Assembly (NCBI GenBank): GCA_024277835.1
Contig: JAJRUK010000362.1
Coordinates: forward strand, 1-17,901
Reading direction: 5' to 3'
Origin: Planctomycetota bacterium
GTDB lineage: Bacteria; Planctomycetota; Phycisphaerae; UBA1845
Length of the DNA stretch: 17,901 nt
Part shown: piece by piece, positions 7,495 through 16,700 of the stretch
Layout: every line of letters begins with the position of its first letter
Numbering within the stretch: the first letter of the stretch is position 1
The notes under the pieces: generated by a model
Seen by the model: the letters and a program-made list of their open reading frames with translations, nothing else
Told to the model about the DNA's origin: nothing
The model's database searches: none
Program-made: the position numbers and the translations under genes

Positions 7495-8348
7495 AGAACA
7501 GCTTTGTTAGCTTAGCCATCTTTTGGTTACTCGCCGGGTTTGCGGGGATCGGCGATGCGCGCGCCGACGGACTAGGCTCGCCTGCGTCGTTCTTTGAAGA
7601 AGCGATGGTAGAGTTCGACGAAGGGCAGCAACTTCTTTCGAGCGATGCGGACCGGGCGAGGAAACTCTTTCGCGATGCCGCCACCAAACTCTCGTCAATC
7701 GCGGCGGGCGGCGTTGAGAATGGATACCTTGAGTACAATCTCGGGAACTGCTACTTGCAGGCGGGCGATATTGGACGGGCGGTTCTTCACTATAAGCGGG
7801 CGAAGCGGCTGATCCCCACGGACGCACTTCTTACGAGCAATCTCGCAGTGGCTCGCTCTCGGTGTGTGACGCAGGTAAGGCGTAGTGCTCGCAGTGAGGT
7901 GCTCGAGACGATCTTCTTTGTGCATCACCAGCTTGCGCTGCGACATCGGGTGGCACTTGCTGTCGTCGCGTATCTTCTGATCTGGGTCTTCCTGCTAGTG
8001 CGAAACCGATGGCCTCGCAGATGGACCGCGGTTGGGGCGACGGTCTGCTCGCTGGTTGCCGTGAGCCTCGCGGTGTCGGTCACGGTTAGCTTCTTGAGCG
8101 ATCGAAATGAGCCGGAAGGGGTTGTCCTGGGAAGCGACGTAACGGTCTACAAGGGCCCGGGAACGAGTTACCAGCGTCTCTTAGAGCAGCCACTTCAACC
8201 GGGCGTCGAGTTCACACTCCGCGAGCGTCGCGGGGACTGGTGGCGGGTCGAGCTGGCCGACGGGAACGCCGGGTGGATACCGCTACGGATTGCGGAGCTT
8301 GTCCCTCAAGACAAGAAGACGGACGTAGCGTTCTTAAGCGGCGCGTAG
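7491..8348 (+). CDS. batE: BatE-type protein: TPR, two membrane segments, SH3 domain
   Basis: A 285-residue protein and the last gene of the Bat operon. Signal peptide 1-25 (GDARA, then D). TPR-like helices lie at about 32-122 (YLEYNLGNCYLQAGDIGRAV, then HYKRAKRLIPTD). Two membrane helices lie at 153-170 and 182-202. A bacterial SH3 domain lies at about 211-270 (VTVYKGPGTSYQRL, GVEFTLRERRGDWWRVEL, GWIP). This order is the BatE pattern. With the membrane helices, both TPR and SH3 would face the periplasm, where the SH3 may bind peptidoglycan or partners; that is inference. The ATG overlaps the batD stop. No clear terminator follows; a REP-like palindrome begins 13 bp downstream. Confidence 0.9.
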   Translation: MKNSFVSLAIFWLLAGFAGIGDARADGLGSPASFFEEAMVEFDEGQQLLSSDADRARKLFRDAATKLSSIAAGGVENGYLEYNLGNCYLQAGDIGRAVLHYKRAKRLIPTDALLTSNLAVARSRCVTQVRRSARSEVLETIFFVHHQLALRHRVALAVVAYLLIWVFLLVRNRWPRRWTAVGATVCSLVAVSLAVSVTVSFLSDRNEPEGVVLGSDVTVYKGPGTSYQRLLEQPLQPGVEFTLRERRGDWWRVELADGNAGWIPLRIAELVPQDKKTDVAFLSGA

Positions 8349-8360
8349 CATCGCCCTCCC

Positions 8361-8392
8361 TGAGCCACGTGGCTTTAGCCCGCGCGGACTCA
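8361..8392. repeat. REP-like imperfect palindrome
   Basis: The ends TGAG and CTCA pair, and the centre has AGCCACGTGGCT, itself a perfect 12-bp palindrome at 8363-8374, followed by TTTAGCCCGCGCGG. The whole can fold as an imperfect hairpin with bulges. The GCC-CG-GGCTTTAGCCC style recalls dispersed intergenic REP-type repeats. It lies between batE and the next gene and could act as a transcript end or stability element. A dispersed nature cannot be shown from one copy. Confidence 0.4.
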
Positions 8393-8487
8393 CGACCCCC
8401 AAGGACTGCCCAACGATTGTAGAATGATCCCACCCAAGCAAGAGTTCCCTGCAATCAACGACGCCATACAAAGAATGACACAGATAG

Positions 8488-8517
8488 TTGCCGTGGACCG
8501 TGCGATCGTGTTAGCAT
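8488..8517 (+). promoter_or_regulatory. Putative promoter for the zinc-ribbon protein
   Basis: TTGCCG (8488-8493), 18-nt spacer, then TAGCAT (8512-8517) with an extended TG at 8509-8510. Transcription would begin near 8524, downstream of the in-frame ATG at 8424 and upstream of ATG 8616. This supports the shorter gene. Prediction by eye only. Confidence 0.35.
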
Positions 8518-8615
8518 GGTCCCGGGCAGCGGAACGTCGTCGCGGTCTGGCCGTTGGAGGTGTCGGGGGAAGGGTTGCCCCCGAAACCCGTTCGTTACGA
8601 GGGAAGTCGAGCCGG

Positions 8616-9095
8616 ATGGTCGTTAAGATAATCGCCGTATTCGCCCTGGTCGCCCTCCCGCTCAACCTGTCCATGTGGCATCGAAGCCACAATGCTCCCA
8701 CGATGCACCGCTGGGACATGACGCTCTATCAATCGACGACGGTTTACATCCGCGAAGGGATGTGCGGCGTCCACATCCTCAGCATGCCCACCAAAGTCGC
8801 CTCAAAGTCTGAGTTTGAGACACCCTTGGGGTGGGATCCGCTCGTAGGAAGGTCGCCAGGGGTCTTTCCGTTTTTTCTAACCTCGAGCACCATGGGCCCC
8901 TACCGCAATACGTGGATCGTCTTTCCGTTCTGGTTCCCCGCGGCCGTTCTTTCATTTTTCGGCATCCTCCCCATCGTTCGGGGTCCGGTTCGGCAATATC
9001 TCCGGAAGCGACGGGGGCTGTGCTTGGAATGCGGGTACGACCTTCGCGGAACGCACGGGAAACGCTGTTCAGAATGCGGAACGCATTTCCGATAG
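8616..9095 (+). CDS. Small membrane protein with C-terminal zinc ribbon (planctomycete type)
   Basis: A 159-residue protein of unknown function. A hydrophobic N-terminal segment (about 3-20) and a second one (about 101-121, FPFWFPAAVLSFFGILPIV) frame a likely extracytoplasmic section containing WHRSH and SSTMGPYRNTW. The C-terminus is a short zinc ribbon with Cys136, Cys139, Cys151 and Cys154 (CLECGYDLRG, then CSECG). Many planctomycete membrane proteins end in this CGYDLRG ribbon. ATG 8616 is chosen: GAGGGAAG lies about 10 nt upstream, it opens with a membrane segment, and the extra 64 residues from ATG 8424 are basic and unlike the family. It stands alone between the Bat operon and the aldehyde dehydrogenase. 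Confidence 0.8.
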   Translation: MVVKIIAVFALVALPLNLSMWHRSHNAPTMHRWDMTLYQSTTVYIREGMCGVHILSMPTKVASKSEFETPLGWDPLVGRSPGVFPFFLTSSTMGPYRNTWIVFPFWFPAAVLSFFGILPIVRGPVRQYLRKRRGLCLECGYDLRGTHGKRCSECGTHFR

Positions 9096-9160
9096 CAGCG
9101 CGCCGCCCTCTCCATGCCTTATGCCGGCGCCATCAACCCCGTTCCACTCGACCTTTTCGT

Positions 9161-9196
9161 TTGACCAACCCCCACCCTCGCGGATAACCTATCCGC
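9161..9196 (+). promoter_or_regulatory. Putative promoter overlapped by a 7-bp inverted repeat (operator-like)
   Basis: TTGACC (9161-9166), 16-nt spacer, then GATAAC (9183-9188) is a plausible sigma-70-like promoter. A perfect inverted repeat, GCGGATA-ACC-TATCCGC at 9180-9196, covers the -10. It lies 44 bp before the dehydrogenase start. A repressor site is the natural reading, though it could also form a small hairpin in a transcript. Confidence 0.45.
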
Positions 9197-9240
9197 TTTG
9201 GAACTGAACGAATCGACGTTAATCTCAGCGGGAAACAACC

Positions 9241-10764
9241 ATGCAGGACATACTCGGCAAACTCGGACTGGAAGGTCAGAACCTCGGCGGATTTTGTGGC
9301 GATTGGATGGGCAGCGGCGATTCGCTCGACTCAAAATCGCCCATCGACGGAAAGAAAATCGCATCGGTCACGCAGGTCACCGAAGCGGAATACGACACCA
9401 TCGTCGATCGCGCGCATCAGGCGTTTTTGAAATGGCGAACAACCCCCGCCCCCACTCGCGGCGAAACCGTGCGACAGCTCGGCAACGCACTCCGCGAACA
9501 CAAGGACGAACTTGGTGCGCTTGTTACGCTGGAGATGGGAAAGATTCTCCCCGAGGGCGGCGGCGAGGTCCAAGAGATGATCGACATCTGCGACTTCGCA
9601 GTCGGGCTATCGCGTCAGCTGTATGGGCTAACGATGCCCTCGGAACGACCCGGTCATCGCATGGCTGAGCAGTGGCATCCGTTGGGTGTGGTTGGTGTGA
9701 TCTCGGCGTTTAACTTCCCGGTCGCGGTCTGGTCATGGAACTCGGCGCTGGCTGCGGTATGCGGCGACGCGACACTTTGGAAACCATCTTCCCAAACACC
9801 GCTAACAGCCATCGCATGTATCAAAATCGCCGAGCGCGTTTGCAAAGCGACGGGCGTTGATCCTGCGATCTTCAGTTTGGTGATTGCACCGGGTCGCACC
9901 GTAGGTGACAAGCTCTTGCACGACAAGCGCATCCCGCTCGTCTCCGCAACGGGAAGTTGTCGCATGGGCTATCGCGTCGGCGAGGTCGTCGGCAAGCGTC
10001 TCGGTCGCACCATTCTCGAACTCGGAGGAAACAACGCGATTATCGTCTCGCCCGAAGCTGACCTCAAGATGGCCATTCGCGGGATCGTGTTCGGCTCGGT
10101 CGGAACCGCCGGTCAGCGATGCACCTCCACTCGTCGGATCATCGCCCATGAGTCGATCCGCGATGAACTTGTTGAAAAACTGATCTCTTCGTACAAGCAG
10201 GTGAAAATTGGAGACCCGCTCGCCGAGGGCACGCTGATGGGGCCACTGATCGACACGGGTGCGGTCGATACCATGATGGCTGCCATCGAGACGATCAAAA
10301 AAGAAGGCGGCAAAATACTCTACGGCGGCGAAAAACTCGACGGGGACAACTACCCCGGCGGCTGCTATGTGACGCCGTGTATTGCCGAAGCGAAGAACGA
10401 ATATCAAATCGTTCAGGACGAGACGTTTGCCCCAATTCTTTACATCATGACGTACAAGACGTTCGACGAGGCCATCGCGATCCACAACGGCGTCCCGCAG
10501 GGTCTTAGCTCGTCGATCTTCACGCGAAACGTACTAGAGGCTGAGCAATTCCTGACGGCAGCGGGTAGCGACTGCGGCATCGCCAACGTCAACATTGGCA
10601 CCAGCGGCGCAGAGATCGGCGGCGCATTCGGCGGCGAAAAAGAAACCGGCGGCGGTCGCGAGTCCGGCTCAGACGCATGGAAAGCTTACATGCGCCGCCA
10701 GACGAACACGATCAACTACACCAACGAGCTTCCTTTGGCGCAGGGGATCAAGTTCGGGGACTGA
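9241..10764 (+). CDS. Aldehyde dehydrogenase, ALDH7/antiquitin type (alpha-aminoadipate semialdehyde dehydrogenase-like)
   Basis: A 507-residue protein, full length for the family. Catalytic and cofactor residues are present: Asn158 in SAFNFP, Lys181 in WKPSSQTPLT, Glu260 in LELGGNN, and the nucleophile Cys294 in GTAGQRCTSTRR. The C-terminal block SDCGIANVNIGTSGAEIGG, then GGEKETGGGRESGSDAWK, is diagnostic of ALDH7. Such enzymes oxidise alpha-aminoadipate semialdehyde (in equilibrium with piperideine-6-carboxylate) to alpha-aminoadipate with NAD(P)+ in lysine breakdown; bacterial members are called AmaB or Pcd. The protein is predicted cytosolic. No other lysine gene is adjacent, so the substrate stays an inference from family. 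The start has no strong Shine-Dalgarno site but is the first ATG and fits the family N-terminus. Confidence 0.93.
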   Translation: MQDILGKLGLEGQNLGGFCGDWMGSGDSLDSKSPIDGKKIASVTQVTEAEYDTIVDRAHQAFLKWRTTPAPTRGETVRQLGNALREHKDELGALVTLEMGKILPEGGGEVQEMIDICDFAVGLSRQLYGLTMPSERPGHRMAEQWHPLGVVGVISAFNFPVAVWSWNSALAAVCGDATLWKPSSQTPLTAIACIKIAERVCKATGVDPAIFSLVIAPGRTVGDKLLHDKRIPLVSATGSCRMGYRVGEVVGKRLGRTILELGGNNAIIVSPEADLKMAIRGIVFGSVGTAGQRCTSTRRIIAHESIRDELVEKLISSYKQVKIGDPLAEGTLMGPLIDTGAVDTMMAAIETIKKEGGKILYGGEKLDGDNYPGGCYVTPCIAEAKNEYQIVQDETFAPILYIMTYKTFDEAIAIHNGVPQGLSSSIFTRNVLEAEQFLTAAGSDCGIANVNIGTSGAEIGGAFGGEKETGGGRESGSDAWKAYMRRQTNTINYTNELPLAQGIKFGD

Positions 10765-10769
10765 TGTCT

Positions 10770-10794
10770 GCTTAAAGCGGCCCCCCCCTTAAGC
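10770..10794. other. Small inverted repeat with C8 run after the dehydrogenase gene
   Basis: GCTTAA (10770-10775) and TTAAGC (10789-10794) can pair across a 13-nt loop containing eight consecutive C (10781-10788). There is no T-tract, so it is at best a weak transcript-end hairpin. The C8 run is prone to sequencing length error. Confidence 0.3.
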
Positions 10795-10851
10795 GGAACA
10801 CCGTTCGGTTTGTCGAAACCCGTCCGGCCCGTGCTGCGCGCGACTGCAATC

Positions 10852-10860
10852 TGCTATCAT
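10852..10860 (+). promoter_or_regulatory. Putative extended -10 promoter of the ABC permease
   Basis: TG-C-TATCAT: the hexamer matches TATAAT at five of six positions and has the extended TG. No good -35 is visible. The hexamer is the left part of a 10-bp palindrome TATCATGATA (10855-10864). Transcription would begin near 10867, about 57 nt before the start codon. Confidence 0.45.
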
Positions 10861-10923
10861 GATACCCTTTGGTAGCTGTGTCGGTCAGGGTCAGGATGTA
10901 CGTCGCCTGCGGGAGCCTTGTTG

Positions 10924-12219
<1,296 letters not shown>

Positions 12220-12282
12220 TCTTTCCTATCTTAACGGACCACCCCCGTTATTGGGCTGTAGTCCGCATTTGCGTATTTTTAT

Positions 12283-12311
12283 TTGTTTCGCGCGTTTTCG
12301 TGTGGTATAGT
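12283..12311 (+). promoter_or_regulatory. Putative promoter of the sigma factor gene
   Basis: TTGTTT (12283-12288), 17-nt spacer, TATAGT (12306-12311) with extended TG at 12303-12304. The expected transcript start near 12318 gives a leader of about 207 nt before ATG 12525. The gap 12220-12524 holds this promoter, the palindrome listed next, and a small unlikely terminator hairpin at 12232-12250; I see no gene in it. Confidence 0.5.
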
Positions 12312-12391
12312 TCGATTGGCAATCGGTCCCCCACCGCCGCTCAGTTTCCCCCAGCGTAATCTGAGCCTAGTCGCTTTGCGCGGCAGGTTTT

Positions 12392-12437
12392 CGTATTCCG
12401 GGCGCTATCGGTACCTTCGTATTACGAGCGTAATACG
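12392..12437. promoter_or_regulatory. Perfect 9-bp inverted repeat plus an upstream half-site in the sigma factor leader
   Basis: CGTATTACG (12418-12426) and CGTAATACG (12429-12437) are exact reverse complements separated by AG. A near-identical half-site, CGTATTCCG (12392-12400), lies 26 bp upstream in the same orientation as the left arm. The layout suggests a dimeric regulator site with an accessory half-site. As RNA the repeat could also form an 8-bp stem with a GAGC loop. It lies about 88 bp before the start codon and about 100 bp after the predicted transcript start. Confidence 0.55.
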
Positions 12438-12524
12438 TTGGCAAGCGTACTAGGAGAGAGTGATTCTCGGTCTTACTGCCGGGAGCTGCTCGGAGCAAGA
12501 GTACAAAAGGGAAGGAGTCAGACG

Positions 12525-13520
12525 ATGGGTGCTGAACTCGTAAAGGATGTCAAGAACGACGAACTACCGCAACTGACCTTGGCTGCGAAACCGCCGACAG
12601 GGGCGGTCATACAAGCACTGGCCGTTGAGGATCAGGTTCTGCTGACCAAGCTGTTGACTGAGCCGGTGGAGTTTGTGGACCACCCGGACTTTGCCAAGCG
12701 ATCGGCGGATAAGAAGTTCTTCGGCGGACCCGCCAAGCTTGTACGCCCGAACGCGACTCGTTTTGCCGAGTTCCCGGACGATATCAGCGATGCCGCTCGC
12801 AGCGGTGAGCGTGTTCCGACGCTCTCCTATGAGCAGGAATCCCATATTTTCAATCGCTACAACTACACGCGGCGGAAGATCGCGCAGTTGCTGAAAAAGA
12901 ACGCCGGCAAGCGACTTTCCGCTGCCACCACACGCGAATTGCTCGCGTGGGGACATCGCATGCTCGCCTGCCGCAGCGTGATCGTGAAGATTAACATGCC
13001 GCTGGTTCTGGCGATGGCGAAACGTACGCGACTGACCAACATCGACTTCAACGAGATGATTAGCGAGGGCAACATGGCCCTTCTGCGCAGCGTCGAAAAA
13101 TTCGACGCTGGCCGTGGGTATAAGTTCTCGACCTATTCCTGTCGTGCGATTCTCAAGAGCTTCTCGCGGGTCGCCATGCGTGCGAGCCGTTATCGCGGTA
13201 AGTTTCCAACAGAATTCGACCCCGCGATGGAACGCAGCGACTATGTCGAGTCTCGTCGTATCGACCACGAAGCGGACTGCGTGGACGAGTTGAAAGAGAT
13301 TTTCCTGAACAACCTTGCCGAATTGAGCGAAGTCGAGCGGACGGTGATTACCGAACGCTTCGCGCTGGGTCGCGATATTGACAAAGGCGAGGACGGACCG
13401 AAAACGCTCGAACAGGTCGGCAAGATTGTCGGCGTGACGAAAGAGCGGATCCGTCAGATTCAGAATAACGCCCTCAAGAAGATGCGCATAACGCTGGAGG
13501 AACGATTCCTCGCCGCGTAA
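12525..13520 (+). CDS. Divergent RNA polymerase sigma-70 family factor lacking region 3
   Basis: A 331-residue protein. AAGGAG at 12512-12517, 7 nt before ATG 12525, fixes the start; the in-frame TTG 12438 would translate the operator-like leader. Region 2 covers about 154-216 (KINMPLVLAMAKR, DFNEMISEGNMALLRSVEKFD, GYKFSTYSCRAILKSFSR). Region 4 covers 265-325 (LSEVERTVITERFAL, then a helix-turn-helix TLEQVGKIVGVTKERIRQIQ). Only about 48 residues join them, so region 3 is missing. Where housekeeping sigma factors read TYATWWIRQAI, this one reads TYSCRAILKSF, without the tryptophan pair used in promoter melting. A lysine/proline-rich N-terminal part of about 100 residues has no recognised domain. 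It resembles a sigma group I associate with planctomycetes. It recruits RNA polymerase to promoters; the regulon is unknown. Confidence 0.88.
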   Translation: MGAELVKDVKNDELPQLTLAAKPPTGAVIQALAVEDQVLLTKLLTEPVEFVDHPDFAKRSADKKFFGGPAKLVRPNATRFAEFPDDISDAARSGERVPTLSYEQESHIFNRYNYTRRKIAQLLKKNAGKRLSAATTRELLAWGHRMLACRSVIVKINMPLVLAMAKRTRLTNIDFNEMISEGNMALLRSVEKFDAGRGYKFSTYSCRAILKSFSRVAMRASRYRGKFPTEFDPAMERSDYVESRRIDHEADCVDELKEIFLNNLAELSEVERTVITERFALGRDIDKGEDGPKTLEQVGKIVGVTKERIRQIQNNALKKMRITLEERFLAA

Positions 13521-13569
13521 AAGGCTCTTGAGGGCATACAGAATTCCTCCAAACAGGGAAAGCAGCACT

Positions 13570-13620
13570 GGGCTACGGGAGACGTCGAGGGGTTGACGTT
13601 TCACGTAGCCCGGCTTTTTT
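13570..13620 (+). terminator. Strong intrinsic terminator of the sigma factor gene
   Basis: The left arm begins GGGCTACG (13570-13577) and pairs with CGTAGCCC (13604-13611). After one mismatch a further 10 pairs (two of them G-T) close on a GGGG loop. Six T follow at 13615-13620. This is a textbook rho-independent terminator 50 bp after the stop. Confidence 0.9.
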
Positions 13621-13656
13621 GTGCCCGGTCGCCGGATTCTCGCCAACCGGTGAGAC

Positions 13657-13684
13657 TGGACCGAAAAGCTGCATGTCGTACAAT
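13657..13684 (+). promoter_or_regulatory. Putative promoter of the SNF2 helicase gene
   Basis: TGGACC (13657-13662), 16-nt spacer, TACAAT (13679-13684, five of six matches to the -10 consensus). Transcription would start near 13691, 30 nt before TTG 13721 and 66 nt before ATG 13757. Confidence 0.4.
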
Positions 13685-13720
13685 GGTTGGCTCGCCTTAT
13701 CGTGAGGCGGAGACAGTCTT

Positions 13721-16700
13721 TTGACCGCCGCTAAGTGGCCAAGCACACCGCTGTACATGATCGACCTGCACGCTATCTGGACAGACCGCGCCCTCCATCT
13801 TTGGGGAATGAGCGAAGAGGCGACCAAGAACGGCCACAGACATTCCGGAAACGGAAACGGATCGCCCGCTCGCTATCCGCAGGCGGTCAGCATCGATCAA
13901 CTCCGCAGCTTGGCGGGCGACAACTGGGAAAACTTGCTGATCGCCGACGCGAAGAGTTCGGAGATGAGCCTGCGCCTTCCGACGCAACCGAACGGCAAGC
14001 CGACCGCAACAGAGGAACCCCTTTCGACATACGCGGTGCCAACGCTCGCGTTTGGTCCCGCCGACGCGATTGACCTTCTCTCATCACTTCCGCGCGAACC
14101 GGACGACGGGGTCGCGATCGGAGGATCATTGCGGTATTGGTCGCGGGCGTCAGAACTGGTGCTCGAACTCTTAGCGCGGCAGGCGTTTGTACCAGCGCTG
14201 CACCGCGGAGCAAACGACGCCTATCGCGGCTATTGGCGCGTGGTTGTGGACGACGAAATCACGTCGGAAAAGCTCCGGCGACTCATCGTCTCGATGCCGC
14301 CGGTTTGTCGTTGCGAAGCGATCGACGAAGACTCACCGCAGGCAGCGACGCTTCTCGAGAGTTTTCTTTGGACAAGCGTCGATTGTCTTGTCCGGCGGTG
14401 TCTGTCGGGCGACGAGCTTGCCCATTCGCTTCAAGAGCATTCCGAGGAAACGCTGACGCCACAAATGCGTTGGCTGCGAGCGCTCGTGGGTGACGAGTCC
14501 GCGGTTTCGGGATCGGCTGATGAGAACGCCAAGGTTCATTTAGTTGTTCGAGAATGGATCGGACGATTAGAGCCGGCGCTTCCACCGCGTTCGTGTCGAA
14601 GCTGTTTTCGCCTGCACGCACCGGATGAAGACGGCGAGCCTGACGTATGGCGATTGACGCTGCATGTCCAGGCGACAAGTGATGCTTCGTTGATCGTTGA
14701 CGCGGGCGACCTGAGCGCCTCGCTCGAAACGGAACCCACCATCCTGCAACGTCCGTTCGACAACGCGATGGAACAGCTTCGTACGGACGTAGTCCAGGCC
14801 ACTCGACATTTTCCACCACTGCTGCCATGTGGCGATACAAATGGACCTGTGGAGTGTTCGTTTGGCGCTGCGGAAGCGTATAACTTCCTTCGAAACGCCG
14901 CCCCGATTCTGGAATCCGAAGGGCACGGCGTTTTTCTTCCCAGTTGGTGGCGGCGTGGTGGGCCGCGCTTGCAGATGCAGCTCGGTCTTAAGCCCACAAC
15001 CGAGAACGTCGGACTTGATTCCAAAGCGATTCGCCTCGACTCGCTGGTTGCTTATGACTGGCACGTTGCCATTGGCGACAAGGAACTTTCGCTCGAAGAG
15101 ATTTCGGCGCTCGCACATTCGAAAGAACCTCTCCTGCGCGTCCACGATCAATGGGTCGAGATTCAGCCCGCCGACGCGCAGGCGGCGCTCACGTTTCTGC
15201 AACAGCATCCCGCCGGAGAGATGACGCTCTTTGAAGCCATCCGTCAGTGCTACATCGCAGATGATCTCGAAACCGGTATTCCGATGGCTGGCTTTCGGGC
15301 GGAGGGCTGGGTCCGACTGCTTTTGGATTCGACGGACTTCCACGCGAGCATCGACGATCTTCCGCAGCCGGAGAATTTCGACGGAGAGCTTCGCCCGTAT
15401 CAGCTTAAGGGGATGCAGTGGCTTAGCTTTCTTTCGCGTTTGGGATTGGGGGCCTGCCTCGCTGACGACATGGGGCTTAGCAAGACCATCCAGATGATCG
15501 CGCTTTGGCTGACTGAACGGAAAGAGGGGAAGTCGCCGGGACCAACGCTTCTAGTGGTTCCCATGTCGTTGGTCGGTAACTGGCAGCGCGAGATCGCACG
15601 CTTCGGCGAGTCGCTACGCGTGCTGGTCCATCATGGTCTTGACCGGTATACGGGGCAGCGTTTTGTCGAAGAAGCCGAGCAACACGACATCGTCATCAGC
15701 ACCTATGCCCTTGCCCATCGAGATTTCGATCATCTAACGGAAGTGAAGTGGCATCGCATTGCGCTTGACGAGGCGCAGAATATCAAGAACTCCGCCGCCA
15801 AGCAGTCCGTCGCGGTTCGATCGCTTCGCGCGTTGCATCGCGTCGCGCTAACGGGTACGCCGGTCGAAAACCGCCTCAGCGAACTCTGGTCCATCATGAA
15901 CTTTCTCAACCCCGGTTATCTCGGGCAGGCCGGCGACTTCCGGCGACGTTTTGCCGTTCCCATCGAGCGTCATCACGATGAACACCGGGGACTTCGCTTG
16001 CGGCAGCTCATCCGCCCCTTCGTCCTGCGCCGCTTGAAGAGTGACCCCACCGTCCAGGTCGACCTTCCCGCCAAAATGGAGATGAAGGTCTATTGCAACC
16101 TGACGAAAGAGCAGGCCGCGCTATACGAAGCCATGGTCAATAGCATGATGGCGCAGATCGACCAATCCGAGGGGATTCAGCGACGCGGACTCGTACTCGC
16201 CACGCTTGTGAAGCTCAAACAGATTTGCAACCACCCCGCCCACTTTCTCGCGGACGACTCGGCGATCCCCAAGCGAAGCGGAAAATGCGACCGACTAACC
16301 GATATGCTCGAAGAAGCGTTGCAGGAAGGCGATCGGGCGCTTGTCTTTACACAATTCAAGCAGATGGGGTCTCTACTGAAACCTCATCTCGAACATGCAT
16401 TCGGGCAGGAAGTCCTCTTCCTGCATGGCGGATTGAATCGCAAAAAACGCGATGAGATCGTTGAGCGTTTCCAGAACGAAGGCGATGAGCCGAGGGTGAT
16501 GCTCCTCTCCTTGAAAGCGGGCGGGTTCGGATTAAACTTAACAGCCGCCAACCATGTGTTCCACTTTGACCGCTGGTGGAACCCCGCCGTAGAAGACCAG
16601 GCCACCGACCGCGTTCACCGCATCGGGCAGGTAAAGCAGGTACAGGTTCACAAATTCGTCTGCATCGGAACGCTGGAAGAGCGGATCGATGCAATGCTTG

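Noticed and set aside
8424..8615. 64-residue N-terminal extension of the zinc-ribbon protein
   Set aside because: The predicted promoter lies inside it, its composition is unlike the family, and ATG 8616 opens directly with a membrane segment.
12232..12250. Hairpin TAACGG...CCGTTA after the ABC permease as a terminator
   Set aside because: Only 6 bp with no following T-tract; transcript ending there is not supported.
12460..12543. Possible leader peptide starting at GTG 12460 and overlapping the sigma start
   Set aside because: Its AGGAG is only about 3 nt from the GTG and the 27-residue peptide has no attenuator-like codon run.
12564..13646. 360-codon minus-strand open frame opposite the sigma factor
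   Set aside because: It runs through the terminator and shows no family motif; the sigma regions on the plus strand are unambiguous.
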